Assembly: GCF_963422545.1 (NCBI RefSeq)
Contig: NZ_OY730254.1
Location: 62,001 to 126,000, forward strand
Direction of reading: 5' to 3'
Source of the DNA: an uncultured Flavobacterium sp.
Lineage (GTDB): Bacteria; Bacteroidota; Bacteroidia; Flavobacteriales; Flavobacteriaceae
Length of the DNA stretch: 64,000 bases
Position 1 is the first letter of the stretch. Every line of letters begins with the position of its first letter. The notes below the pieces were generated by a model. That model did not search any database. It saw only the letters and a program-made list of their open reading frames with translations, and was not told the DNA's origin. Of the stretch, positions 1 to 10,503 are shown one piece after another. The translations under genes were made by a program, and so were the position numbers.

Positions 1-77
1 GTGACATCCTGAGCCATAGCGATAACCGAGAATAACAAAGACGAAACACAAAAAATAAATAATTTTGTTAATTTCAT
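1..77 (-). CDS. Partial gene: N-terminus of a probable SusC/RagA-type TonB-dependent receptor
   Basis: Only the first 25 codons are in the window; the gene runs off the left edge. They encode a Sec signal peptide (MKLTKLFIFCVSSL, hydrophobic core, then an AMAQ cleavage region and DVT). This start is typical of flavobacterial SusC-like outer-membrane receptors. The call rests mainly on context: a large Y_Y_Y/LuxR-type regulator is divergently placed, the usual arrangement for SusC/SusD nutrient-uptake loci in Bacteroidetes. What is seen is the signal peptide and the orientation. The receptor identity is inferred, and any other secreted protein would also fit. Confidence 0.5.
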   Translation of the reverse strand, partial: MKLTKLFIFCVSSLLFSVIAMAQDV

Positions 78-160
78 TTTTCTAAAAATTTTGGTTAATT
101 AATTAGTAATTTGATGCAATAATAATGTTATTTTTTTACTATCAGCATTTAAAATTCCCT

Positions 161-220
161 ACAAAAACACATCAAACTAAAACTTATCACATTACAAAAA
201 CACATCATTTTTTTTGTAAT
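161..220. promoter_or_regulatory. Possible operator: direct repeat plus inverted repeat between divergent genes
   Basis: The 345-base gap between the SusC-like start and the regulator holds two copies of acaaaaacacatca, beginning at 161 and 194 (33 bases apart, about three helical turns). The second copy lies within an inverted repeat, attacaaaaa (191-200) and tttttgtaat (211-220). Such paired elements in a divergent regulator/SusC gap could be a binding site for the regulator. AT-richness makes chance repeats likely, so the function is only inferred. Nothing else convincing was seen in 78-422. Confidence 0.3.
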
Positions 221-422
221 TACTTGATTTACATAGATTTAAAAAATAAATATTAAATGTTATCAAAATGTTAATTACAAAAATAAACACTACACTTGTA
301 TAAGATTGCTTATTTTTAGTACTGAATTAGTTTTCTACATCGAAATAGTAGTCACAAATAGGAACCAAACAACTGAAAAACAAATATTTACAACCAAAAA
401 ACCAAAATAAATAGAAAAATTT

Positions 423-3292
423 ATGAAATTGATGAAATCATATTTTTATATTACTTTTTTTACATTATTCACAATCACCCTTTTTGGGCAAGTAAAAAAC
501 ATTGGACTTCCTGATGTAAGAAATTACAAGCGAAATGAATATAAAGGCGGTACCCAAAACTGGAATATTGGTCAGGATAAAAACGGAAATCTGTACTTTG
601 CTAACAATAATGGTCTTTTACAGTTTGACGGCTCTTCATGGCGAAAATATCCTTTGCCAAATCTAACTTCTGTGAGATGTTTGAAAATTGATGATTCGGG
701 AAAGATTTTCGTTGGCGGTTATAATGAGTTTGGCTATTTTCAACCTGACAATAAAGGAAAACTTAAATACACATCATTAGCTAAACTGGTAGATAAAAAC
801 AAAATCAAGATCATCGATTTTATCTGGAAAATACACTCTTTTAATAACCAGATCATTTTTCAGTCTTTTGCCAGGATTTACATATTCAAAAACGGAAAAT
901 TATCAATTTTACAAGCTCCTAAACGCTTTCAATTTTCATTTATCGTCAACAACAAACTTTATTTACAAGATGTAGAGAAAGGAATAGTAGAATATAAAAA
1001 TGGAAAACTATATACATTAGCCAATACAACCAGTTTAAACAATACGGAGATCTGGGGAATGTATTCGATCGCAAAAAACAAAACCTTAATTATTACTCTC
1101 GAAAAAGGTTTGTTTATTTATGAAAACAATAAAGTAACACCTTGGGATACTGAAGCCAATAATTTTGTCAAAAGAAACAACTCATTAGGAGGCGTAACCA
1201 TTAACAACAATTTTATTGTCTTAAACACAGTCCTAGACGGCATTATAATCTGTGATTTTAACGGAAAAATAATCCAGCATATCAACAGAAAAAAGGGATT
1301 ACAAAATAATACTGTTCTAACCTCTTTTATAGACAATAAAAACAATCTTTGGCTAGGTCTTGATAATGGTATTGCATTTGTCAATGAGAGCTCTCCGTTT
1401 ACTTATTTCGGGTTTAGTTATGACATTAGTACTGTTTACGCTTCAGTAATTCACGACGGAAATTTGTATGTCGCAACAAATCAAGGTGTTTTTTATCACG
1501 CCTGGAACAATAGTTTTAAAGAAGATGTTTTTAAACTTGTTGAAGGAACTACAGCGCAATCGTGGAACGTTCAGGTAATTGACGATGAACTTATATGCGC
1601 AAACAATAGAGGCGCACTGCATATAAAAGGCGGAAAGGTTACTAATATTATAGATCCAAAAGGTTATTTTGGGTTCAAGAAAATACCAAATCATCCCGGA
1701 TTTTTTATTGGCTCGAACTATGATGGATTTGCTATATTCCAAAAAACACCAAATGGACTAGTTTACAAAAATCAACTTATAGGATTTGATAAATCATCAA
1801 ACAGTTTTGAACTTGATGATTCTTATTTATGGCTCAAAAAAGATGAGTCTATTTATAGAATGTCACTTAGCGATGATCTGACAAGATTTTCTTCGATCAA
1901 AAAAATTGATCATTTAACTCCTAAATATAAAAATATTGGAAGTCTCCAAAAAATTGACAATAGCATTTACTTTCAAACTAACAATCATTTTTATAAATAT
2001 TCAAAAGAGCAGGATTTATTCTTGAGGACAAAAAGCTGAGCAATCTCTTCAAAAACATTCCAATAATTAATGCTTTAAGCGAAGATTCTCAATCTAATTT
2101 ATGGTATGCATTTAATGAATCTTTAGGCGTTTTAATGAAGCAAAATAATGGCTATAAAAATATTGTAGCGCCATTTTCTAATCTGACAGGTAATTTAGTA
2201 AGCAATTATTTATCCGTAAACACGATAGATTCAAAAAATATTTTTATTGGATTAACTGATGGACTTGCGCATTACGACTCCCAATTTCTGAATAACTTCG
2301 TAACAAAACCAAAGGCATTTATTCGTAGTTTTTCATTTCCAGGCGACACAATAATCTTAGGAAATAGTCCAAATAAAACCGAGAACATTCGCATTCCATA
2401 TTCTTCAAATCACGTTCGATTTACGTTTTCTTCACCAACGTACGAGAATCTGGAAAATGTTGAATTTTCATATCAATTAGAACCTTTTGATGACAAATGG
2501 AGCAACTGGTCTACTATATCACTTAAGGAATATACCAATTTACGTGAAGGAGAATATACTATGAATGTAAAAGTTCGAAACAGTTATGGCGTTCAATCCT
2601 TACCTGCAAAACTTTCTTTTACTATTTCTCCGCCTTGGTACAGGCATTTTTTAGCCTTTATGCTCTATTTTATATTAATTGTCGTGGGAATCTATTTAAT
2701 TTCTACCCGAATAAAAATGAAAATAAGGAAGAATAAATACTATGAAACCATCGAACAACGAAGACTTTATCTCGAAAAAGAATCAAAAATCAGACAAGAA
2801 CAATACGATCTTGAAAAAGAAATTGAGAAATTAAAAAATGACAAACTTCAGATAAAAATCTTAGCAAAAGATAAAGAGTTAGTAAACAATTCTTTGCAGG
2901 TAGTAAAGAAAAACAAAATCTTAAACGGAATCATCCACAAGTTAAAAGAAATTGACGTTGAGGCACTTGACGATTCAACAAAGTTTCAGGTTAGCAAACT
3001 AAACAAAAGCATTGTAAAGGAAGTAAATACAGATAAAAGCTGGAAAGATCTCGAAAAACACATCAAAAACGTGCATTTTGAATTCTTAAAACGATTAAAA
3101 GAAAAATATCCTACGATTTCGCCTCGAGAACTCGATCTGTCTACTTATCTATTAATGAATATGTCAACAAAAGAAATAGCCGAAATCATGAATATTTCGA
3201 CCGGAGGAGTTGAACTGGCCAGATACAGATTAAGAAAAAAACTTGGTTTAAATAAAAAGGAAAACCTAATTGGTTTTTTAATGAGCATCTAA
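423..3292 (+). pseudogene. SusR-like sensor/regulator (propeller, Y_Y_Y, transmembrane, LuxR HTH) split by a frameshift
   Basis: Two reading frames, 423-2039 (538 residues) and 2135-3292 (385 residues), form one protein if a single base is restored near 2014-2033. The second frame stays open upstream of its ATG and continues the fold without a gap (..DKKLSNLFKNIP..), giving about 956 residues, the usual size for this family. Order: signal peptide, beta-propeller sensor blades (NGLLQFDG, NLWLGLDNGIAFV), Y_Y_Y domain (FSYQLEPFDDKWSNW), one membrane segment (FLAFMLYFILIVVGIYLIS), a charged coiled coil, and a C-terminal LuxR-type helix-turn-helix (MSTKEIAEIMNISTGGVELA). The family senses glycans in the periplasm and activates the adjacent SusC/SusD genes. 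The break is either a real inactivation or a sequencing error. Confidence 0.85.
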
Positions 3293-3298
3293 TAATAA

Positions 3299-3328
3299 AA
3301 AAGCCATCAGCCGCGGCTGATGGCTTTT
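3299..3328. terminator. Bidirectional intrinsic terminator
   Basis: Perfect 15-bp palindrome (left arm aaaagccatcagccg) with A and T flanks, placed between the convergent regulator and murF. It can end transcription from both sides. Confidence 0.9.
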
Positions 3329-3332
3329 ACAT

Positions 3333-4616
3333 TTAAATATACTCTAACGTTCGCTCCAGCGCCATGCCTCGTGAACCTTTTATTAAAATTGTATTCTCAC
3401 TAAAATGAATTGTTTTAAGATATTCTGCAAAACCATCAAAAGTTTCAAAAAAGTGAATATTGTTATTAGAAATTCTGTTCTCGTAAAAATATTTCCCAAT
3501 CAAATAACAAACTGAATTTTCTTGATTTGCCAGCGAATCAACAATGATTTTATGTTCTTCATGACTTTCATTCCCAAGTTCAAACATATCTCCCAAAATC
3601 ATCACTTTATTCTGATTTTCTAATTGCAGAAAATTAGTAATCGCTACAGCCATACTGCTCGGATTGGCATTATAAGCGTCTAGTATAATTTGATTTGATT
3701 CCTTTTTTAATAATTGCGATCTGTTATTTTCAGGAATATAGTTCTCTATAGCTTCTTTTACATCAGCTTCAGCAACTTTAAAATACTTTCCTATTGCAAC
3801 TGCAGCATTAATATTGTTAGCATTATAAAGCCCAATTAAATGAGATTCTACGGTAAAATTCTCATAATTAACAACAACAAAAGGATTTGCCTGAATACTT
3901 ATGATATTAAGATCTGATTGCTCTTTATTCACTCCAAAAGTAAAGGTTTCAATTCCCTTAGATTTTTCAATCTGAATTGGATCTTCCAGATTAACAAAAG
4001 CCAATTTCTTATTTTTTAAAAGATATTGATACATTTCGCTCTTGCCTTCAATAACGCCTTCAACACCTCCAAAACCTTCTAAATGTGCTTTTCCAAAATT
4101 GGTAATATAGCCATAATCAGGTTGGGCAATTTCGCACAAAAACTCAATTTCCTTTTTGTGATTGGCACCCATTTCAACAATTCCTATTTCAGTTTCTTTT
4201 GAAAAGGACAATAATGTCAACGGAACTCCAATATGATTATTCAAATTTCCAACGGTAGCTTTCGTTTTAAATTTCTTAGAAAGAACTACATTAATAAGTT
4301 CTTTTGTGGTAGTTTTTCCGTTACTTCCGGTGAGTGCAACAATAGGCAATTTCAAATAGGAACGATGAAATTTAGCCAACTCCTGCAACGTTTCTAAACT
4401 GTTCTTGACCAAAATAGTTCTTTCGTCTATAGAATAAGCCGCGTTATCAATAACAACATACAAAGCTCCCAATTCGAGCGCTTTTGCAGCAAAAGTATTA
4501 GCGTCAAAGTTCTCGCCTTTTATAGCAAAAAACATAGATCCTTTTTCAATTTTTCTTGTATCGGTTGAAATTGAACTACATTGTAAAAACAAGTTATGAA
4601 TGTCCTGAATATTCAT
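3333..4616 (-). CDS. murF: UDP-N-acetylmuramoyl-tripeptide--D-alanyl-D-alanine ligase MurF
   Basis: Cytoplasmic Mur ligase that adds D-Ala-D-Ala to UDP-MurNAc-tripeptide, the last soluble step of peptidoglycan precursor synthesis. The 427 residues match family length. The ATP-binding loop GSNGKTT is at residues 97-103. The middle domain has EMGANHKKEI and GKAHLEGFGG. The C-terminal domain carries LDAYNANPSSM and the GDMFELG segment typical of MurF. It is transcribed alone on the minus strand, bounded by terminators on both sides. murF lies next to gldJ here; no shared function is known, and a terminator separates them. Confidence 0.96.
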   Translation of the reverse strand: MNIQDIHNLFLQCSSISTDTRKIEKGSMFFAIKGENFDANTFAAKALELGALYVVIDNAAYSIDERTILVKNSLETLQELAKFHRSYLKLPIVALTGSNGKTTTKELINVVLSKKFKTKATVGNLNNHIGVPLTLLSFSKETEIGIVEMGANHKKEIEFLCEIAQPDYGYITNFGKAHLEGFGGVEGVIEGKSEMYQYLLKNKKLAFVNLEDPIQIEKSKGIETFTFGVNKEQSDLNIISIQANPFVVVNYENFTVESHLIGLYNANNINAAVAIGKYFKVAEADVKEAIENYIPENNRSQLLKKESNQIILDAYNANPSSMAVAITNFLQLENQNKVMILGDMFELGNESHEEHKIIVDSLANQENSVCYLIGKYFYENRISNNNIHFFETFDGFAEYLKTIHFSENTILIKGSRGMALERTLEYI

Positions 4617-4650
4617 TTATAAAAATATTTAGATATTAAAAATAAGCAAT

Positions 4651-4707
4651 AAAAAAATTCCAAATTCCAAAAGCTGAGTAATTCAGTTGGAATTTGGAAT
4701 TTTTTTT
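4651..4707 (-). terminator. Intrinsic terminator of gldJ
   Basis: Perfect 20-bp stem: left arm aaaaaaattccaaattccaa at 4651-4670, its complement at 4688-4707, with a 17-base loop. It lies just past the gldJ stop. The A-rich left flank reads as U-rich in the minus-strand transcript. Confidence 0.88.
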
Positions 4708-4724
4708 ATTGAATTTTCTAGAAT

Positions 4725-6416
4725 TTAGTTTCTAGGCGATTTTCTTTTTTCAGTTTTAGCACCTACTCTAGACATTGCACATCTAAATCCGATGTAATCA
4801 GTTGCCATATCCTGAGGAAAATATCTTCTTTGAGCCGGATCTAACCAATAAGCTCTATCTCTCCAAGAACCACCTTTATAAACTCTTACGTTATCATCGA
4901 TTAACGTAGTACGTTTACTTGAGCTGTCGTATTTTCTAACCATATGACCTAAACTATCAGTTGTGATATTATGCTTAGGAGAATTGTACATTGCCTGATC
5001 CGCTTTTGGTCCAGACTCAGAATCTCCAAAGTCAAAATATCTTGAAGATTGTTTATCACCATCTCTGTAATTGATATTGTCACTTGTGCTGAAGTTCGTT
5101 CTTAAGTAAGTTTCATTTTCATCAACTGGAACCTGAGCGATTTCTCCTGGTAAGTTTGTTGCTACTTTTTTACCGTTACTTAATGTTTTGTATTGAATAT
5201 TATCTTTAGTGATAATTTCAATTTTACCATCTTTTCCAATTTTGTTTTTAGCATATTGATTTCCTCTAAAGTAGTTGAAATCATTAGCTTCATTATCGAT
5301 AATAGGTCTGTAAACGTCCGCAACCCATTCTGCTACGTTTCCTGCCATATCATATAATCCAAAATCATTAGGAGCATAGCTTTTTACAGCGTTTGTGATA
5401 TCTGCACCATCATCTGACCAACCAGCAATTCCACCGTAATCACCGTTTCCTTGTTTAAAGTTAGCCAATTGATCTCCTTTATTTTTACGTTTTGCTGAAC
5501 GTGTATAATCTCCAGACCAAGGATATTTCTTTTGCCCTTTATATATATTGTATTCTCTTTGTCCAACATCTGCTGCAGCTGCATACTCCCATTCTGCTTC
5601 AGTAGGAAGTCTGTACTCTGGCAAAATAACTCCAGAAGAACGTTGTGCATAAACATTTTTAGCTTCAGGAACTACCCCGTCTTTTCCTGCTTTTGGTTTT
5701 CTTCCGTTTGGATTTTTCTTTAAAACTAATTCTTCATTACCACCATAAGTAGTACTTGGAGAAGCAACGTAAGTTTCAGTATTAAATAAACTTTCAGCGC
5801 TTACATCTTGTGTTTTAGCACCTTTTTTAAGATATCCATTTTTCTCTAAGACAGCTTCGTTTACACGATCTGTTCTCCATTTAGCAAATTCAACTGCTTG
5901 AATCCAGTTAACACCTACTACAGGATAATTAGCATAAGAAGGGTGTCTTAAGTAATTATTAGTCATCGTTTCGTTATATCCTAAACGATTTCTCCACACC
6001 AATGTATCTGGTGATGCTCCTTCATAAATGTTTTTGTAATTTTCTTCTGTTGGAGGGAAAACTTTCTTTAACCACTCCAGGTACTCTAAGTACATACCAT
6101 TCGTAACTTCAGTTTCATCCATATAGAATGATTGAACATGTTGTTGAGTCGGTGTGTTATTCCAATCATGCATAACATCATCCTGTACTTTACCCATAGT
6201 AAACGTACCTCCTTCAACAAAAACCAAACCAGGACCAGCCTGTTGTTTTTTTCCTGCGTTTCTAGCAGCCGTTCCATTCTGACTATCTACATCCCAACCG
6301 GTTGCCCTTGAAGCGTGACTGGAACTCGATTTTTTGCTACAACTAGCCGTGCCCAACATCAATACCATTGACATCATTAATTGCAAGGCTACAATTTTGT
6401 TTACTTTCATACTCAT
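4725..6416 (-). CDS. gldJ: Gliding motility lipoprotein GldJ
   Basis: The lipoprotein signal ends at Cys26 (MLGTASC), followed by a Ser-rich linker. Most of the rest is a formylglycine-generating-enzyme-like (FGE-sulfatase) fold: FVEGGTFTMG near residue 65, YPVVGVNWIQAVEFAKWR, RLPTEAEWEYAA, FGLYDMAGNVAEW, VYKGGSWRD and DYIGFRCA. The 563 residues agree with GldJ of F. johnsoniae. In that organism GldJ is essential for gliding and for stability of GldK, and so for type IX secretion. It is divergent from porU, an arrangement conserved in flavobacteria. The fold is not known to act as an enzyme in GldJ. Confidence 0.96.
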   Translation of the reverse strand: MSMKVNKIVALQLMMSMVLMLGTASCSKKSSSSHASRATGWDVDSQNGTAARNAGKKQQAGPGLVFVEGGTFTMGKVQDDVMHDWNNTPTQQHVQSFYMDETEVTNGMYLEYLEWLKKVFPPTEENYKNIYEGASPDTLVWRNRLGYNETMTNNYLRHPSYANYPVVGVNWIQAVEFAKWRTDRVNEAVLEKNGYLKKGAKTQDVSAESLFNTETYVASPSTTYGGNEELVLKKNPNGRKPKAGKDGVVPEAKNVYAQRSSGVILPEYRLPTEAEWEYAAAADVGQREYNIYKGQKKYPWSGDYTRSAKRKNKGDQLANFKQGNGDYGGIAGWSDDGADITNAVKSYAPNDFGLYDMAGNVAEWVADVYRPIIDNEANDFNYFRGNQYAKNKIGKDGKIEIITKDNIQYKTLSNGKKVATNLPGEIAQVPVDENETYLRTNFSTSDNINYRDGDKQSSRYFDFGDSESGPKADQAMYNSPKHNITTDSLGHMVRKYDSSSKRTTLIDDNVRVYKGGSWRDRAYWLDPAQRRYFPQDMATDYIGFRCAMSRVGAKTEKRKSPRN

Positions 6417-6532
6417 TCTTAGGTGATAAATTTAGGTGCTGCAATATAATAATTAACATTTAATTAGCAACATCTGTTCTAATAATTTTATTTAGCTGTT
6501 TTTTACCAGAAAATAACCTATAGTTACGAACG

Positions 6533-6540
6533 CAAAAATA
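6533..6540 (-). promoter_or_regulatory. -7 element of the gldJ promoter
   Basis: The minus strand reads TATTTTTG, an exact match to the Bacteroidetes TAnnTTTG box, about 115 bases upstream of the gldJ ATG. No clear TTG -33 element is seen. Confidence 0.5.
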
Positions 6541-6623
6541 TACTTTTTATTATTTACTATAACATGAAATACTATATTTTTACTTACTAAAATATTTTTA
6601 AATTAATCCCCTTTTCCCAGCTG

Positions 6624-9600
6624 ATGAAACAAGCCCTAATCTTTTATTTTTTTTTAATTCCATTTATCTCATTTTCACAGATAAACGACAGATTTACATT
6701 AGATTGGCAAAATAAAAGAGAGATGAGTTTTGGCGATTCAAAAACAACTATTCCTTTCTTTTCAGGAAACAGTTTTCGTTATGACACTACAAAAAAAAGC
6801 ATAACATTATTACTTAACCTGAATGAAACAGGTATTCCGGACGCCAATTCTGCACAAATAACAAACATTATCTACGAATCAATATCGATTGCAGATCTGG
6901 GAGATTTAACAAAAGAAAACATCCCTGAGAAACCAAATGAAACTATAAAAACGGTCACTTCAAGAGACCGAAAGCAAACTTTTCTTTCTTTATCTCCTAT
7001 TATAAAAGAAGGAAACAGCTTTAAGCGAATTAAATCATTCTCCTATTCTTCAAATAACTCAACATCAAAAAACAGCAACAGCTCTTCTTTTCAAAAAACC
7101 AGTATTATATCAAATTCCGTTTTAGCTACTGGTGACTGGTATCGATTTTATGTTGAAAAATCTGGTATTTATAAAATTTCGAAGGCATTTTTACAAAGTT
7201 TAGGATTTGATCCAACCAAAGTTGACCCAAGAAGAATAAAAATTTACGGAAACGGAGGCCAAATGCTTCCTCTTGCAAACAACATCTATTATCCGGACGA
7301 TTTAACAGAAAATGCCATTCAGATTATTGGGGAAAGTGATGGCGTTTTTGACAACGAAGATTATATCCTTTTTTATGCCGAAGGAATCGGAAATTGGAAT
7401 ACTGAAAGCCAAACCAATCTTAACTTGTTTGACACAAAATCCTACTATTATATTACCGTTACCGGAAGTGACGGAAAACGAATTTCAAACATTAACCAGC
7501 CTCTAGGAAACAGCACACTGGACTTAACAACTTTTGACGACTATCAATACCACGAAGTCGACTTAACCAATATTGCTCATTTAGGACGTGAATGGCTTGG
7601 AGAATCCTTCGATATCAATCAAGAACAGGAATTTGAGTTTAATTTCCCAAATCTTGAAGTTTCTACTCCTATAAAGATCGAACTAAACGCCGCTTCAGCC
7701 GCCTACACTCCTACTTCGTTTACCGTTCTCGCGAATGGACAAAATGTTGGCACCATTAATTTTAATGCATTAGCACCGAGTTCAGATATAAAATTCTACA
7801 ACGGAAAACTTCCTTCAAACAGTACATTTACGGGTACAGATAACATAAAAATCAAACTAACATACAATAATAATGGTGTTCCCGGATCAAAAGGATATCT
7901 CGACTACATTAATTTAACAGCAAAAAGAAAACTGCTGGGTTTTGGCAAACAATTTAAATTTCAATACAATTTAGCCGGTTCAACCGCGGGAATTGTAAAT
8001 TACACCATTGGAAACGCAGCTGGAATTTCTCAAATATGGGATATTACAGACCTATATAATGTATCAAAAATTGAAAATCCAAATCAAGCTACTTTTAGCT
8101 TCAAAGCTGCTTTAGGAGAAATTAGAAAATATATCGCAGTTGACCCTTCAGATTATTTTACACCTTTAAAGGAAAGTCAATCAAAAATTGCAAACCAAAA
8201 TTTAAAAGGAACTCTTTTTAAAAACAATCAAAATAGTTTTCAAGATATAGACTATGCAATTATTACACCCAAATCCTTATTGTCTCAAGCCGAAAAATTA
8301 GCCAGTTTTCATCGAACTTATTCTAACCTGAACGTAAAAGTGATTACATTAGAAAACATCTATCAGGAATTTTCTTCAGGAAAACAGGATATTTCAGCCA
8401 TTAGAAACTGTATTAAATACATCTACGAAAATGCCTCTTCTCCAGAAAGAAAAATAAAATATGTGAATTTATTCGGAGACGCTTCTTATGACTATAAAAA
8501 CAGAATTTCAAACAATACGAATATTGTACCTATATATCATTCTATAGTTAGCACTACAATTGGAGAAGCGTCATTTGCTTCAGATGATTTTTACGGACTT
8601 ATGGATCCTGACGAAGGAAACGTAATTTCGTTTTTTGGAGGAATTGATATTGCAGTTGGCAGAATGTTAGTATCAAGCAACTCGCAAGCCGCAGAAATGG
8701 TCAATAAAGTTTTAGAATATCACGATTCTAAATCTTACGGCAACTGGAGAAACAATTTCGTTTTAATCAGCGATGATTCAGATCAAAGCTCAGATGCAAC
8801 AATACAATCACGTCAAAACAAACTTGCAGATGTTATTGCTGCCGAAAAACCATTCTTTAATATCGATAAAATAATCCTTGACTCTTATACTCAGGAAGCT
8901 TCTGCCGGAGGATCGAGATATCCAAAAGCAAGAACCGATTTGTTTAATGCTTTCGAAAAAGGCGCTTTGGTTTTTAATTATTTGGGACATGGCGGTGAAG
9001 ATGGTCTGGCAAGTGAAAGAATTTGGGAAAAAGCAGATGGTCAAAACCTAAACAATCAATACAAATATCCTTTATTCATAACAATTACCTGTGAATTTTC
9101 CAGATTTGACGATCCAACAAGACCAACAGCAGGCGAATATACTTTTTGGAACCCAAAAGGAGGCGCAATCTCAATGCTGACAACAATTCGTGCTATTGGA
9201 CAATATAATGGTGAAAACTTCAATGACAGCCTGAGTAAAAATTTGCTTTCGTACGGATCAAATCAGTATACCTCAATTGCGGAAGCGCTAAGAATTTCAA
9301 AAAACGAAAACCCAAGTTCCTCAAGCAATGTTGTTTTTTACATTGGAGATCCTGCTTTAATGCTGGCAATTGCAAAACCCCGAATAAATTTAACAAAAGT
9401 AAATGATATTGTGATTTCTCAACCAATTCCAGATTTCAAATCTTTGGCTAAAATCAAAATTACAGGAGAGGTTACAGATGAAAACAATATTATTTTAAGT
9501 AATTATAATGGAGAATTAGCAACGGCAATTTTCGACAAATTAATTACAACTTCAACCTTAAATAATGATGGATATAGCCCTGCAATGTCATTCAAAACTC

Positions 9601-10460
9601 TTGGTGAAACTATTTTTAGAGGAAACGCTTCAGTAACAAATGGTCAGTTCGAATTTAGCTTTGTTGTACCGCGAGATATTCGAATTCCGGTTGACAATGG
9701 AAGAATTAGTTTTTATTCGAAGAAAAACGGAGCTCTGGAAAACCAATCCGGCTACAACAGCACCATTAAAATAGGAGGAATAAATGAAAATGCACCTCAG
9801 GACAATATTAATCCAAAAGTTAAGTTATATATGAACGACGAAACTTTTGTATCAGGTGGAATCACAAACGAATCGCCATTTTTATTGGCTTTTCTTGAAG
9901 ATGAAAACGGAATCAATACAGCAAGTGGAATTGGGCATGATATTGTAGCAATTTTAGATGGGGATGTAAGTAATCCGTACATTTTAAATGATTATTATCA
10001 AACGAAATTAGACGATTACACTAACGGAAATTTACGTTTTCCTTTAAGAAATCTGGCTCCGGGATTACACACCATAAGCTTTACCGCATGGGATGTTTAC
10101 AATAACCCAGTAACAAGCGAAATACAATTTACAGTTGTTGGAGATGATTCGTTGACATTAACACACGTTCTTAATTACCCAAATCCTTTTTCGACTTACA
10201 CTCAATTCTGGTTCTCTCACAACAGACCTTACGAACCTCTGGAAGTACAGGTTCAAGTGATGACAATTACCGGAAAAGTAGTATGGACAAAAAACCAAAT
10301 CATTACAACTGAAGGGTTTTTATCAAGAGAAATAACCTGGGACGGGAAAGATGATTTTGGAGATCGAATTGGAAAAGGGGTTTACATTTACAAGCTTACC
10401 GTAAAATCTAATTTAACAAATAAAAAGGCAGAAAAATATGAAAAGCTTGTCATTCTATAA
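6624..10460 (+). CDS. porU: Type IX secretion sortase PorU
   Basis: Outer-membrane-associated C25-family cysteine protease that removes the C-terminal domain from T9SS cargo and attaches cargo to the cell surface. Signal peptide at residues 1-18 (LIPFISFSQ). The gingipain-like catalytic domain has the expected His in YLGHGGEDG (H789) and Cys in ITITCEFSRFDD (C823). The last ~95 residues form a T9SS type A-like domain starting LNYPNPFSTYTQFWF and containing ITWDGKDDFG and GKGVYIYKL. In P. gingivalis PorU this domain is kept rather than cleaved. The 1278 residues are normal for flavobacterial PorU. porV follows at once, as in related genomes. Confidence 0.95.
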   Translation: MKQALIFYFFLIPFISFSQINDRFTLDWQNKREMSFGDSKTTIPFFSGNSFRYDTTKKSITLLLNLNETGIPDANSAQITNIIYESISIADLGDLTKENIPEKPNETIKTVTSRDRKQTFLSLSPIIKEGNSFKRIKSFSYSSNNSTSKNSNSSSFQKTSIISNSVLATGDWYRFYVEKSGIYKISKAFLQSLGFDPTKVDPRRIKIYGNGGQMLPLANNIYYPDDLTENAIQIIGESDGVFDNEDYILFYAEGIGNWNTESQTNLNLFDTKSYYYITVTGSDGKRISNINQPLGNSTLDLTTFDDYQYHEVDLTNIAHLGREWLGESFDINQEQEFEFNFPNLEVSTPIKIELNAASAAYTPTSFTVLANGQNVGTINFNALAPSSDIKFYNGKLPSNSTFTGTDNIKIKLTYNNNGVPGSKGYLDYINLTAKRKLLGFGKQFKFQYNLAGSTAGIVNYTIGNAAGISQIWDITDLYNVSKIENPNQATFSFKAALGEIRKYIAVDPSDYFTPLKESQSKIANQNLKGTLFKNNQNSFQDIDYAIITPKSLLSQAEKLASFHRTYSNLNVKVITLENIYQEFSSGKQDISAIRNCIKYIYENASSPERKIKYVNLFGDASYDYKNRISNNTNIVPIYHSIVSTTIGEASFASDDFYGLMDPDEGNVISFFGGIDIAVGRMLVSSNSQAAEMVNKVLEYHDSKSYGNWRNNFVLISDDSDQSSDATIQSRQNKLADVIAAEKPFFNIDKIILDSYTQEASAGGSRYPKARTDLFNAFEKGALVFNYLGHGGEDGLASERIWEKADGQNLNNQYKYPLFITITCEFSRFDDPTRPTAGEYTFWNPKGGAISMLTTIRAIGQYNGENFNDSLSKNLLSYGSNQYTSIAEALRISKNENPSSSSNVVFYIGDPALMLAIAKPRINLTKVNDIVISQPIPDFKSLAKIKITGEVTDENNIILSNYNGELATAIFDKLITTSTLNNDGYSPAMSFKTLGETIFRGNASVTNGQFEFSFVVPRDIRIPVDNGRISFYSKKNGALENQSGYNSTIKIGGINENAPQDNINPKVKLYMNDETFVSGGITNESPFLLAFLEDENGINTASGIGHDIVAILDGDVSNPYILNDYYQTKLDDYTNGNLRFPLRNLAPGLHTISFTAWDVYNNPVTSEIQFTVVGDDSLTLTHVLNYPNPFSTYTQFWFSHNRPYEPLEVQVQVMTITGKVVWTKNQIITTEGFLSREITWDGKDDFGDRIGKGVYIYKLTVKSNLTNKKAEKYEKLVIL

Positions 10461-10475
10461 TAATATATATATTTG
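10447..10475 (+). promoter_or_regulatory. Internal promoter for porV at the end of porU
   Basis: TTG at 10447-10449, an 18-base spacer and TATATTTG at 10468-10475 fit the Bacteroidetes consensus in both elements and spacing. The site overlaps the last codons of porU, so porV can be transcribed independently. Confidence 0.65.
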
Positions 10476-10503
10476 CATTATAAATACCATTTAGCTACAT
10501 CTA

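Noticed and set aside
2010..2040. Programmed frameshifting in the SusR-like gene
   Set aside because: There is no slippery heptamer with a downstream structure at the junction, and the family is not known to use frameshifting. A plain indel is simpler.
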